A DNA stretch of 64,000 bases, taken from contig NZ_JBGFSP010000009.1 in assembly GCF_041227145.1 (NCBI RefSeq), positions 62,001-126,000 of the forward strand, written 5' to 3'. A program made the translations under genes and the position numbers. A model generated the notes under the pieces. The model searched no databases. It was not told the DNA's origin and saw only the letters and a program-made list of their open reading frames with translations. Shown here piece after piece: positions 1 to 6,802 of the stretch. Positions within the stretch are counted from its first letter, which is position 1, and every line of letters starts with the position of its first letter. Source of the stretch: Bacteroides sp. AN502(2024). Its GTDB lineage: Bacteria; Bacteroidota; Bacteroidia; Bacteroidales; Bacteroidaceae.

Positions 1-43
1 TATACTGTTAAGTATAGCCTCGAGAGTTCAAAATCAATCCCCC

Positions 44-1195
44 CTAATCGTTTTCGATGGTTTCGGGAGGTGGTGTAAATGGTTGATCAAGCCATTTTTG
101 GAGGTCGATTTTGGTAAATGTGTTCAGCCGGAGCGTGACCACAAGGTTAGCCAATGCCCATTTGTATCTTGCGATGTGCTTTAGCCATGTCAGAATCAGC
201 ATTGTAGTCATAGCAGTCCATATTTGGGTCTCTACGGCATTGCGGGATGTGCCGATAAAGCTCTTGATGCGTAGCAGTTGCTTGAGGTTGCGAAAGAAGA
301 TTTCTATGTTCCACCGAGCCTTGTACAGAGCCGCTATGCTTGATGCTGCCAATGTGAAGTTGTTTGTGAGTAACTCAATTTCAAAACCGTGTTCATCGTT
401 CCATACTGCGATGCGACGTAAACGTTTGGGATATTTGGATTTGGCCGCCGAGAGTTCGAACTCGATTATTTCGTCAATAAGTACATTCTGAGCGTGTTTT
501 TCAGGCAAAGGCAACTCCTCTATGGCTTTGTACCGGATATTGTCTTTATGACGCACTACAAAGAACACGTTGCTGCTGTCCCAATTATTCAGCAATGAGT
601 AGTCACAGTAGCCTCGGTCGGCTACTACAATACTATACGGATGTAACTCAATATCAAAAGCAGCTTTGTTGTCGGTGGTTTTGCCATCGGTGATATTCAC
701 GAACTCCGGCAAAAGACTGTCATAGTCCAATAGCGTGTGCATCTTGACCGCCCCCTTGGTGGTAGTGTAATGTGCCCAGTCATATATTGACAGAGTCAAT
801 GACACCAATGTGGAGTCGAGCAGTTTTATCGGCATCTTGAAACGGAACTTTCTTCGTTGCCATAGGGCTTGCTGTCCGAAATACTGAAACAACGAGTAGA
901 ATATGCCGCGAAAAACCGAACTGTCTCGGTTGGCGTTCTGATATGCTACCGTTGACTTGGATGGTGCACGGTTGATTCCCAAATGATTGAGGTTGCCGGT
1001 GGCTGATTTCAGCCCGTTTGAGATATCTCTGACTGAATCACATCCTGAGAATTGGCTGAAAATCATGCTAACAAACTGACTCCATGTATTGTAGCCCTTA
1101 CAATGCTTGTCTGACCCCGAAGATTTTATGATTTTCCTGATATTTTCTTTCGGGAGATGTGATATTACCTGTGCGAAAAGTGTTATATTTGCCAT
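44..1195 (-). CDS. IS4-family transposase
   Basis: This is a DDE transposase of 383 aa that would cut and rejoin the ends of its own insertion sequence. Residues 1-75 look like the DUF4372 N-terminal domain. The catalytic core follows with Asp127 (LLDSTL), Asp193 (VADRGY) and the IS4-type Y-R-E-K signature Tyr291, Arg294, Glu298, Lys305. The length is normal and the frame is open, so it may be active. The left end of the element is probably at or beyond the window edge, because I see no convincing terminal repeat pair. The ATG at 1195 lies directly beside an inverted repeat that could fold over it (see separate entry). Family assignment is confident; the exact IS name is not known to me. Confidence 0.88.
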   Translation of the reverse strand: MANITLFAQVISHLPKENIRKIIKSSGSDKHCKGYNTWSQFVSMIFSQFSGCDSVRDISNGLKSATGNLNHLGINRAPSKSTVAYQNANRDSSVFRGIFYSLFQYFGQQALWQRRKFRFKMPIKLLDSTLVSLTLSIYDWAHYTTTKGAVKMHTLLDYDSLLPEFVNITDGKTTDNKAAFDIELHPYSIVVADRGYCDYSLLNNWDSSNVFFVVRHKDNIRYKAIEELPLPEKHAQNVLIDEIIEFELSAAKSKYPKRLRRIAVWNDEHGFEIELLTNNFTLAASSIAALYKARWNIEIFFRNLKQLLRIKSFIGTSRNAVETQIWTAMTTMLILTWLKHIARYKWALANLVVTLRLNTFTKIDLQKWLDQPFTPPPETIEND

Positions 1196-1196
1196 A

Positions 1197-1265
1197 GGAA
1201 GTAGATGAGTTGGTGGCTCGCTACTAAGGTAGTCATTTTACCTTAGTTCTACTTCCTTTTTATTT
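1197..1265 (-). promoter_or_regulatory. Inverted repeat covering the IS4 transposase start
   Basis: Two nested inverted repeats lie just upstream of the transposase ATG: GGAAGTAGA (1197-1205) with TCTACTTCC (1248-1256), and ACTAAGGTA (1223-1231) with TACCTTAGT (1239-1247). One arm directly abuts the start codon, so a transcript entering from outside would fold and mask the initiation region. Read on the plus strand the structure ends in a T-rich run (1257-1265) and could also act as a terminator. Hairpins that block translation of read-in transcripts are known in IS10 and IS50; that function is inferred here. Confidence 0.55.
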
Positions 1266-1318
1266 GTTCCCCCAATTTATTTAGGACAATATTGCCCGAA
1301 AAGTGAGTTTTTTGTTTA

Positions 1319-1355
1319 TTTGCTTGGAAGTTAATTTAATATTTGCTTACCTTTG
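1319..1355 (+). promoter_or_regulatory. Candidate Bacteroidales promoter for the thioredoxin-like gene
   Basis: A TACCTTTG element (1348-1355) fits the -7 consensus TAnnTTTG. A TTG at 1324-1326 lies 21 bases upstream and fits the -33 position; a full TTTG is also present at 1319-1322. Transcription would begin near 1363, giving a leader of about 125 nt before the GTG start at 1488. Confidence 0.5.
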
Positions 1356-1487
1356 CATTTGGTTTCAAGTATAAAGGGTTTGATAATCAGCGGATTCCTC
1401 TTCGCCTGATGCCTGAAAAAACAATGTTTCGGGAAGAAACCACTGTTTAAGGACAGGCCCGGATAGTATTAACTAAAACCGAATTAC

Positions 1488-1982
1488 GTGAAGTATGTAA
1501 AATGGATTTTTGTTGTATTACTGATTTGTTCCTTGACCGCTTTCGTTGAGAAAGACAAACCTACCGGAGGTTTGAGTGAGGGCGACGTAGCCCCTGATTT
1601 TAAAATCGAATCTACGTCAGACGGGCAATCCGCCTTTAAATTGGGAAATTTGAAAGGAAAATATGTGTTGCTAAGTTTTTGGGCAAGTTATGACGCGCAG
1701 TCCCGGATGCAAAATGTAAGTTTGAGCAATGCGCTTCGTTCTTCTCATAATGTGGTAATGGTTTCTATTTCATTTGACGAATATCAGTCAATATTTGAAG
1801 AAACCGTTCGTAAGGATCAAATAGTTACGCCCACTTGTTTCGTGGAAACAGAAGGCGAGGATTCCGGCTTATTTAAGAAATACCGAGGGTTCACTAACTA
1901 TTTATTGGATGGAAATGGTGTAATTATAGCCAAAAACATCTCTGCTGCAGATCTTTCTGCTTATGTAAAAGAAATCGGTTGA
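1488..1982 (+). CDS. Secreted thioredoxin-fold (TlpA/AhpC-like) protein lacking the CxxC motif
   Basis: A 164-aa protein with a hydrophobic signal segment (about residues 4-20) and then a redoxin/TlpA-like domain (VAPDFKIESTSDG, LKGKYVLLSFWAS). In TlpA-type proteins the strand ends W-A-x-W-C-x-x-C; here the equivalent stretch is WASYDAQSR (65-73), so both redox cysteines are replaced (Asp69 and Ser72). It therefore cannot do ordinary thiol-disulfide exchange at that site and may be a structural or binding member of the fold. The start is GTG, with no better ATG nearby. A terminator follows at 2082. It sits between two insertion sequences, but its sequence looks native to Bacteroides. Confidence 0.75.
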   Translation: MKYVKWIFVVLLICSLTAFVEKDKPTGGLSEGDVAPDFKIESTSDGQSAFKLGNLKGKYVLLSFWASYDAQSRMQNVSLSNALRSSHNVVMVSISFDEYQSIFEETVRKDQIVTPTCFVETEGEDSGLFKKYRGFTNYLLDGNGVIIAKNISAADLSAYVKEIG

Positions 1983-2081
1983 CGATTTTAAGAATGTAGG
2001 GAGAAAGAGGGATTTTCCAAATCACCGTCAGGTGGAAACAATGGGAAATAGACAAAAGAGGAAATGGATACAACAAAAAAG

Positions 2082-2128
2082 TTCCGCCTACACTTGCGTT
2101 AGCAGGAATAGGCGGAATTTCTATTTTA
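2082..2128 (+). terminator. Rho-independent terminator
   Basis: TTCCGCCTA (2082-2090) pairs with TAGGCGGAA (2109-2117) and is followed by a T-rich run. It lies about 100 bases after the thioredoxin-like gene and ends that transcript. Confidence 0.75.
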
Positions 2129-2165
2129 TACTTTTCTTTATCCGGTGTATCGGCTCAGTAGCAAA

Positions 2166-2330
2166 TTAATGGGGGTATGCATATAAGTTAGCAATTCGAA
2201 AAAGAAAGAACTTTTTGTCTGCTACTCCTCTTAGATTAGTTCGAAACAGTTTGATTTTAGCATTGAAAGACTCCGCCAGTGCATTTGATGAGCGATTGTT
2301 GTAGAAGTTCCAAGATGTTTCAATTGCTTG
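2166..2330 (-). pseudogene. C-terminal remnant of an ISL3-family transposase
   Basis: Translated on the minus strand the stretch reads FYNNRSSNALAESFNAKIK, then FRTNLRGVADKKFFLFRIA, and stops at 2166. This is the characteristic C-terminus of IS204/IS1001/IS1096/IS1165 (ISL3) transposases, where NRS.NA.AESFNAKIK is strongly conserved. Only about 50 residues survive. The upstream part of the gene is lost exactly where the 36-bp inverted repeat and 22-bp array begin (about 2307-2342). No homologous piece is visible on the other side of the IS3 element. Confidence 0.8.
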
Positions 2331-2411
2331 AAACACTTTGTTTCAATAGGGTGAACTGTCTTATACGGATTTAGGTTGACACCTTTTTAGAGACATAAAA
2401 AAAGAAAAATT

Positions 2412-2789
2412 ATGTCTAAATTATCTCGTAAGATTTATTCTGAGACTTTCAAATTGGAAGTTCTCCGTGATTACTTCAGTAGCGGTTTGTCAATGTTTGC
2501 TACTGCCAAGAAATGGGGTTTACCCAACCATACTTATATTCTGCGTTGGCAAAAGTGTTATGCAATTGATTCGGATTCCTTATCTTTGTCCCCCGAACTT
2601 CTGTCAGATCTTCAAATGAAAAAGAATCCAAAATCAAAATCTAAAGAAGAACTTCTTGAAGCGGAAAATTTGCGTCTGAGAAAGGCTTTGGAACTTGAAA
2701 AACTTCGTTCCCATGCCTTTGAAAGACTGATTGAACTCACAGAAAGAGAAGAAGGGATTTCCATCTTAAAAAAAGATGGTGCCAAATAG
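2412..2789 (+). CDS. IS3-family transposase OrfA
   Basis: A 125-aa protein with an N-terminal helix-turn-helix (about residues 8-50, YSETFKLEVLRDYFSSGLSM region) that binds the element ends. A charged leucine-zipper-like coiled coil follows (about 78-115), as usual in IS3 OrfA. The last codons contain seven A residues (2768-2774) read as TTA AAA AAA, a classic slippery site for a -1 frameshift into OrfB. Alone it normally acts as a regulator of transposition; as the fused OrfAB it is the transposase N-terminus. Confidence 0.88.
   Translation: MSKLSRKIYSETFKLEVLRDYFSSGLSMFATAKKWGLPNHTYILRWQKCYAIDSDSLSLSPELLSDLQMKKNPKSKSKEELLEAENLRLRKALELEKLRSHAFERLIELTEREEGISILKKDGAK
2768..2774 (+). promoter_or_regulatory. 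-1 programmed frameshift site (A AAA AAA)
   Basis: OrfA codons run TTA-AAA-AAA-GAT here. Slipping back one base leaves the frame AGA TGG TGC CAA ATA GTC and so on, which stays open without a stop into the OrfB frame at 2825. IS3 elements typically make their active transposase in this way. OrfB alone would have only a GTG start. Confidence 0.8.
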
Positions 2790-2824
2790 TCACCGGCCTT
2801 CGTGAAGAGTTTCCTCACATCAGT

Positions 2825-3667
2825 GTGAAAACCCTTTGCGGACTGTTTGGCATGTCTTCCCAGGCCTATTACAAAAAGAAAAAAAATCTTTTGTCGCGTC
2901 ATCAGATCAGAACAGCCATCTTGGATGCCGTCTTCTTCTACCGCTCAAAGGCTCCGGGCATCGGTGGTTTGAAATTATACCATGAGCTCCGCTCCCTTTA
3001 TGGAAGCGAGATAACCGGAGGGCGGGATGCCTTCCTTCATCTGCTGCGTTCGGAACGCCTTATGCTGCCCCCGAAGAAACCCAGGCATACGACGGACTCC
3101 CACCATCTTTACAAGAAGTATCCGAATCTGATCAAGGGGGTAACGGCACAATACCCGAACCATATCTGGGTATGTGACATCACTTACATCTGGATTGAAG
3201 GTGGCGTATGCTACCTCCATCTTGTAACGGACATGTACTCACATGCCGTTTTAGGATGGGTGCTCTCTCCCAGTTTGCATGCCGAATATACGCTACAGGC
3301 ACTGGAACAGGCCATCAATGAGGCTGGAGGTGGCAATCTTTGCGGCACAATCCACCATTCCGACCGGGGGGTACAGTATGCCTGCGATGCCTATATCGAC
3401 ACACTGGTCACTCATCATATACGTGTGAGCATGACTGAAGATTACAACCCGACGGACAATGCGGTAGCAGAAAGGATGAATGGCATCCTGAAAACGGAAT
3501 GGATATACGGCATGTCGCTGTTCAGGGATAAAGAGATGGCACGGGAGCAGATTACGCGAATGATTGACTTCTATAATAATGGACGACCGCATATGAGCAT
3601 AGGTATGAAAAAACCCATGGACGTATATCATGGAGAGGTGCCGGGAAAATCATTGTGGAAAAAATAA
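2825..3667 (+). CDS. IS3-family transposase OrfB (integrase core)
   Basis: The DDE catalytic part of the IS3 transposase. It has an HTH_21-like N-terminal segment and an rve core with Asp118 (VCDITYI), Asp180 (HHSDRGVQYA) and Glu216 (AVAERMNGILKTE), the D-D-35-E spacing of the family. The annotated GTG start is probably not used on its own; the frame is open back to the slippery site at 2768, so the working product is a -1 frameshift OrfAB fusion of about 415 aa. No internal stop or lost catalytic residue is seen, so the element could still move. Confidence 0.9.
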   Translation: MKTLCGLFGMSSQAYYKKKKNLLSRHQIRTAILDAVFFYRSKAPGIGGLKLYHELRSLYGSEITGGRDAFLHLLRSERLMLPPKKPRHTTDSHHLYKKYPNLIKGVTAQYPNHIWVCDITYIWIEGGVCYLHLVTDMYSHAVLGWVLSPSLHAEYTLQALEQAINEAGGGNLCGTIHHSDRGVQYACDAYIDTLVTHHIRVSMTEDYNPTDNAVAERMNGILKTEWIYGMSLFRDKEMAREQITRMIDFYNNGRPHMSIGMKKPMDVYHGEVPGKSLWKK

Positions 3668-4070
3668 GGTTCCATATGATAAATAAATACTATATTTGCG
3701 ATACCGAGAACCCGGGACATGACGGTTTAAGCCATTGTCTCACAAAAGCCAATAGGGTGTCGAACCCTATTGACTTTTACCGAGAGCCCGAGCACACTCA
3801 GATTTGTCCATTGTTTTTACGTATGACAACTATCTTAGGAGCAAAGGGAAGAAACTAACAACTGTTTTAGTTATGAATAACAGAATGTGACAACTTATTT
3901 AGTAACTAGCCTCTAAAAGTGACAACCATTTCTAGTATAAGTCAGAACACTTTGTTTCAATAGGGTGGAACACTCTGTTTCAACACGGTGAACACTTTGT
4001 TCCAAGGCGCGAAACACTTTGTTTCAAGGCGCAAAAACAAAGTGTTTCAAGTAATTGAAACATCTTGAAA

Positions 4071-4570
4071 CAAATAGGACTTTCAAAAAATAGGCGGTGA
4101 TAGGTGATAGATGAGGTGATAGGTTAATAACAACCTATCACCGCTCTGTAAATATGATGAATAGGGAGTTTCAGGAATACGGTGATAGGATGAAAGAGGA
4201 TTTTCGTTTTTATATATGAGAGAGCCGTGTACTCATTGACTGAATTCTCTGACATTTGCTTGCGGATGTCAGATCGTTTTGCGAATATTGCATACAAGAT
4301 GCATAATATTTAATTCAGCCAACGGGTAAAATAATCTATCAGCATATTTGTTTATGCTATGAGCATATTCCTATCAACTATCATTGAAGCAGTGAAAGAG
4401 TAGGTGAACGGGATATTTGTATGTAGCCTGTTTTGTTCACGTGCACGATTCAAAACAACTCCATTTCTTGATAACGTATCCCCACTAAGTTTCTACTGAT
4501 TCGGTGTATCCCAAGCCCTGGGGTAATTATAGATAGAATTCATGAAGACTGTGGAAGGTCAGCCTATTTT
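4071..4570. other. Gene-free stretch with GGTGATAGG repeats and a hairpin
   Basis: No credible gene. The motif GGTGATAG occurs several times between 4096 and 4190. One pair forms a perfect 11-bp hairpin: GGTGATAGGTT (4115-4125) with AACCTATCACC (4132-4142). No T-run follows on either side, so a terminator role is not supported. The rest, up to the permease stop codon, shows nothing I can name. Confidence 0.5.
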
Positions 4571-5668
4571 TCATTTAGGCGCCTTCTGGTACAAGAAAAA
4601 TGCGATGGCTGCATAAAGGATATTAGGAATCCAAACTGCAATGGCAGGTGGCACATTTCCGTTTACGGCAAAGGTGGAGGTAATCGTCTGGAACAGAATA
4701 TAAGAGAAACTTAATCCTAATCCGATACCCAGATGGAGTCCCATACCGCCTTTCGTTTTTCGAGACGAAAGGGATACGCCAATGATGGTGAGGATGAAAG
4801 AGGCGAACGACATGGAAATTCGTTTGTGATATTCAATCTCAAATTCTTTGATGTTGGCAAATCCTCTTCGTTTCTGTTTTTCAATATAGTCACTTAACTG
4901 GGGGCTGGTCAGCATTTCCTGCTGATTTTTCATAATCAGAAAGTCAGAAGGTTCCATATTGATAATAGAGTCTATCTGGTCTCCCTTAGTGATCTTTTCC
5001 TTCAAACCATCCAGTTCGCGTACCATATAATCGTGGATGGTCCATTTATGAACGGTGGTGGTGTCATAAGTGATTCGTCGTGCAGTCAAATGCGAAACCA
5101 GCTTTTTATCTACAAATTTATCCAATGAAAACCGGTTACCGGTTTTCATTGCATTGTTATAATTGTCGATGTATGCAATCACTCCGCTATCTACTTCCAG
5201 CTGCACATTGCTTACTGAGTTTTGTTTCTTTGGTTTAATATACCGGTCTTCAAAATTCAGACGCGTAACACTTCCTTTAGGAATTACATACGAACTTAGT
5301 GTGAAGGTGACCAGAGCGATGATAGCAGCAGAAATCATATAAGGACGCATCATTCTCTTAAAACTCATACCAGTGGAAAACATCGCGATAATTTCGGAGT
5401 TTTCCGCCAGTTTGGAGGTAAAGAAAATAACAGCAATGAATACAAATAAAGGACTGAACAGATTAGAGAAATAGGGGATAAAGTTCATGTAATATTCAAA
5501 AATAATTTTATCCCATGGAGCTTCATGCTCCATTAGTTTGTCCATCTTTTCGTTGAAGTCAAATACCACTGCAATAGAAATGATCAATGCAATAGCAAAT
5601 ACGTATGTTCCCAAGAACTTCTTGATGATATACCAGTCCAGCCGTTTTATAAATCGATTGCTTTTCAT
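4571..5668 (-). CDS. LptF/LptG-family lipopolysaccharide export permease
   Basis: A 365-aa inner-membrane protein of the YjgP/YjgQ family (LptF or LptG), part of the ABC machine that pulls lipopolysaccharide from the inner membrane to the periplasmic bridge. Three membrane segments lie in the first 120 residues (starting about 14, 58 and 100). A long periplasmic region of about 150 residues follows, then three C-terminal membrane segments (from about 285), the normal topology. It is the last gene of lon-tgt-permease on the minus strand, only 3 bp after tgt, so co-transcription is likely. Which of the two paralogues it is cannot be decided from this window, so no symbol is given. Confidence 0.87.
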   Translation of the reverse strand: MKSNRFIKRLDWYIIKKFLGTYVFAIALIISIAVVFDFNEKMDKLMEHEAPWDKIIFEYYMNFIPYFSNLFSPLFVFIAVIFFTSKLAENSEIIAMFSTGMSFKRMMRPYMISAAIIALVTFTLSSYVIPKGSVTRLNFEDRYIKPKKQNSVSNVQLEVDSGVIAYIDNYNNAMKTGNRFSLDKFVDKKLVSHLTARRITYDTTTVHKWTIHDYMVRELDGLKEKITKGDQIDSIINMEPSDFLIMKNQQEMLTSPQLSDYIEKQKRRGFANIKEFEIEYHKRISMSFASFILTIIGVSLSSRKTKGGMGLHLGIGLGLSFSYILFQTITSTFAVNGNVPPAIAVWIPNILYAAIAFFLYQKAPK

Positions 5669-5671
5669 TTC

Positions 5672-6802
5672 TTATAATCTAGTTGATACTCTTTTGACCA
5701 TCATCGGCTTCCAGGTTGAGAAATCTCCAGCAATAATATGTTTTCTCGCTTCTTTCACTAACCACAGGTAAAATGCCAAATTATGTATGGAAGCGATTTG
5801 CATCGCCAGTAGCTCTTGTGCATGAAAAAGATGACGTAAATAAGCTTTGCTGTATAACGTATCTATGCAGGAAGCACCATCGGCTTCGATGGGAGAGAAG
5901 TCTGTTTCCCATTTTTTGTTCCGCATGTTGATAATGCCATCTTTGGTAAACAACATGCCATTTCGTCCGTTTCGTGTAGGCATAACACAGTCGAACATAT
6001 CCACACCGAGTTCTATTCCTTCAAGAATATTGACAGGAGTTCCAACACCCATCAGGTAACGGGGTTTGTCTTTGGGAAGTATCTCATTAACAATTTCGAT
6101 CATTTCATACATCTTGTCTACCGGTTCGCCTACCGCCAAGCCACCGATAGCATTCCCATCAGCATCTTTGGACGCTACAAACTCTGCAGATTGCCTGCGT
6201 AGGTCTGGATAAACGCATCCCTGTACAATAGGGAAGAGCGACTGGTTGTAACCGTATTTAGGTTCTGTCTCATTAAAACGTTGTATACAACGGTCGAGCC
6301 ATCTGTGGGTTAATCCCAATGACTTTTTGGCATATTCATAATCCGAGTCACCCGGAGGGCATTCGTCAAAAGCCATCATAATATCCGCACCGATAGTCCG
6401 TTCTATGTCCATTACCTTTTCCGGAGTGAAGATGTGCTTGCTTCCGTCGATATGCGAACGAAATTCAGCTCCTTCTTCGCGCAGCTTTCTGATTCCGGCT
6501 AATGAGAATACCTGAAAACCGCCACTGTCTGTCAGCATGGGACGGTCGAAGCCGTTGAAACGGTGTAGTCCACCTGCTTTTTCAATCACATCCAAGCCCG
6601 GACGCAAATAGAGGTGATAGGTATTACCCAAAATAATCTGTGCTTGAATATCTTCTTTCAACTCGGTCAGATGCACTCCCTTAACAGTGCCCAGTGTGCC
6701 CACCGGCATGAAGATAGGTGTTTGTATCTGTCCATGGTCAGTTGTTATCAGACCGGCACGGGCATAACTTTTAGCGTCTGTATATTGTAACTCAAATGTC
6801 AT
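5672..6802 (-). CDS. tgt: tRNA-guanine transglycosylase (queuosine pathway)
   Basis: Exchanges guanine-34 of GUN-anticodon tRNAs for a queuine precursor. The 376-aa length is normal. The catalytic aspartates are Asp92 (MLTDSGGFQVFS) and the nucleophile Asp271 (MFDCVMPTRNGRNG), and the substrate loop GLAVGEP (221-227) is intact. The zinc site is odd: the usual CxCxxC before YSRAYLRHL is replaced by GASCIDTL (309-316) with only Cys312 present, out of register, while the fourth ligand His340 (SIHNLAFY) is kept. This may be a Bacteroidetes feature. The start overlaps the lon stop by 4 bp (ATGA), indicating translational coupling. Confidence 0.95.
   Translation of the reverse strand: MTFELQYTDAKSYARAGLITTDHGQIQTPIFMPVGTLGTVKGVHLTELKEDIQAQIILGNTYHLYLRPGLDVIEKAGGLHRFNGFDRPMLTDSGGFQVFSLAGIRKLREEGAEFRSHIDGSKHIFTPEKVMDIERTIGADIMMAFDECPPGDSDYEYAKKSLGLTHRWLDRCIQRFNETEPKYGYNQSLFPIVQGCVYPDLRRQSAEFVASKDADGNAIGGLAVGEPVDKMYEMIEIVNEILPKDKPRYLMGVGTPVNILEGIELGVDMFDCVMPTRNGRNGMLFTKDGIINMRNKKWETDFSPIEADGASCIDTLYSKAYLRHLFHAQELLAMQIASIHNLAFYLWLVKEARKHIIAGDFSTWKPMMVKRVSTRL

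Larger units (their letters stand above)
2357..3944 (+). mobile_element. Complete IS3-family insertion sequence
   Basis: A 1588-bp element with two overlapping-phase transposase frames. Its ends are imperfect inverted repeats: the left begins TGTCTTATAC, the right (reverse complement) begins TGACTTATAC, and GGTTG.CAC matches further in, giving 18 of 27 positions over the terminal stretch. Flanks carry GAAC on both sides (2353-2356 and 3945-3948), a 4-bp target duplication of the size IS3 elements make. Removing the element and one GAAC restores a regular 22-bp repeat unit, which confirms the boundaries. Confidence 0.85.
2307..4071. repeat. 22-bp repeat array bounded by a 36-bp inverted repeat, split by an IS3 element
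   Basis: The 36 bases at 2307-2342 and at 4036-4071 are inverted copies with two mismatches. Between them, once the IS3 element is removed, runs an array of about 22-bp units built on AACACTTTGTTTCAA followed by a variable G-rich linker: 2330-2351, 3945-3966, 3967-3988, 3989-4009 and 4010-4031. Each unit contains a short palindrome (GAAAC/GTTTC in the best copies). No spacers of the CRISPR kind are present. Function unknown; it shares period and layout, but not clear sequence identity, with the arrays at 18963 and 52950. Confidence 0.7.

Noticed and set aside
1..43. Left terminal inverted repeat of the IS4 element
   Set aside because: I compared the left edge with the region around 1260-1310 and found no convincing inverted match; the end may lie outside the window.
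2307..4071. CRISPR array suggested by regular repeats
   Set aside because: Repeats are directly adjacent with no unique spacers, units vary in sequence, and no cas genes are present in the window.
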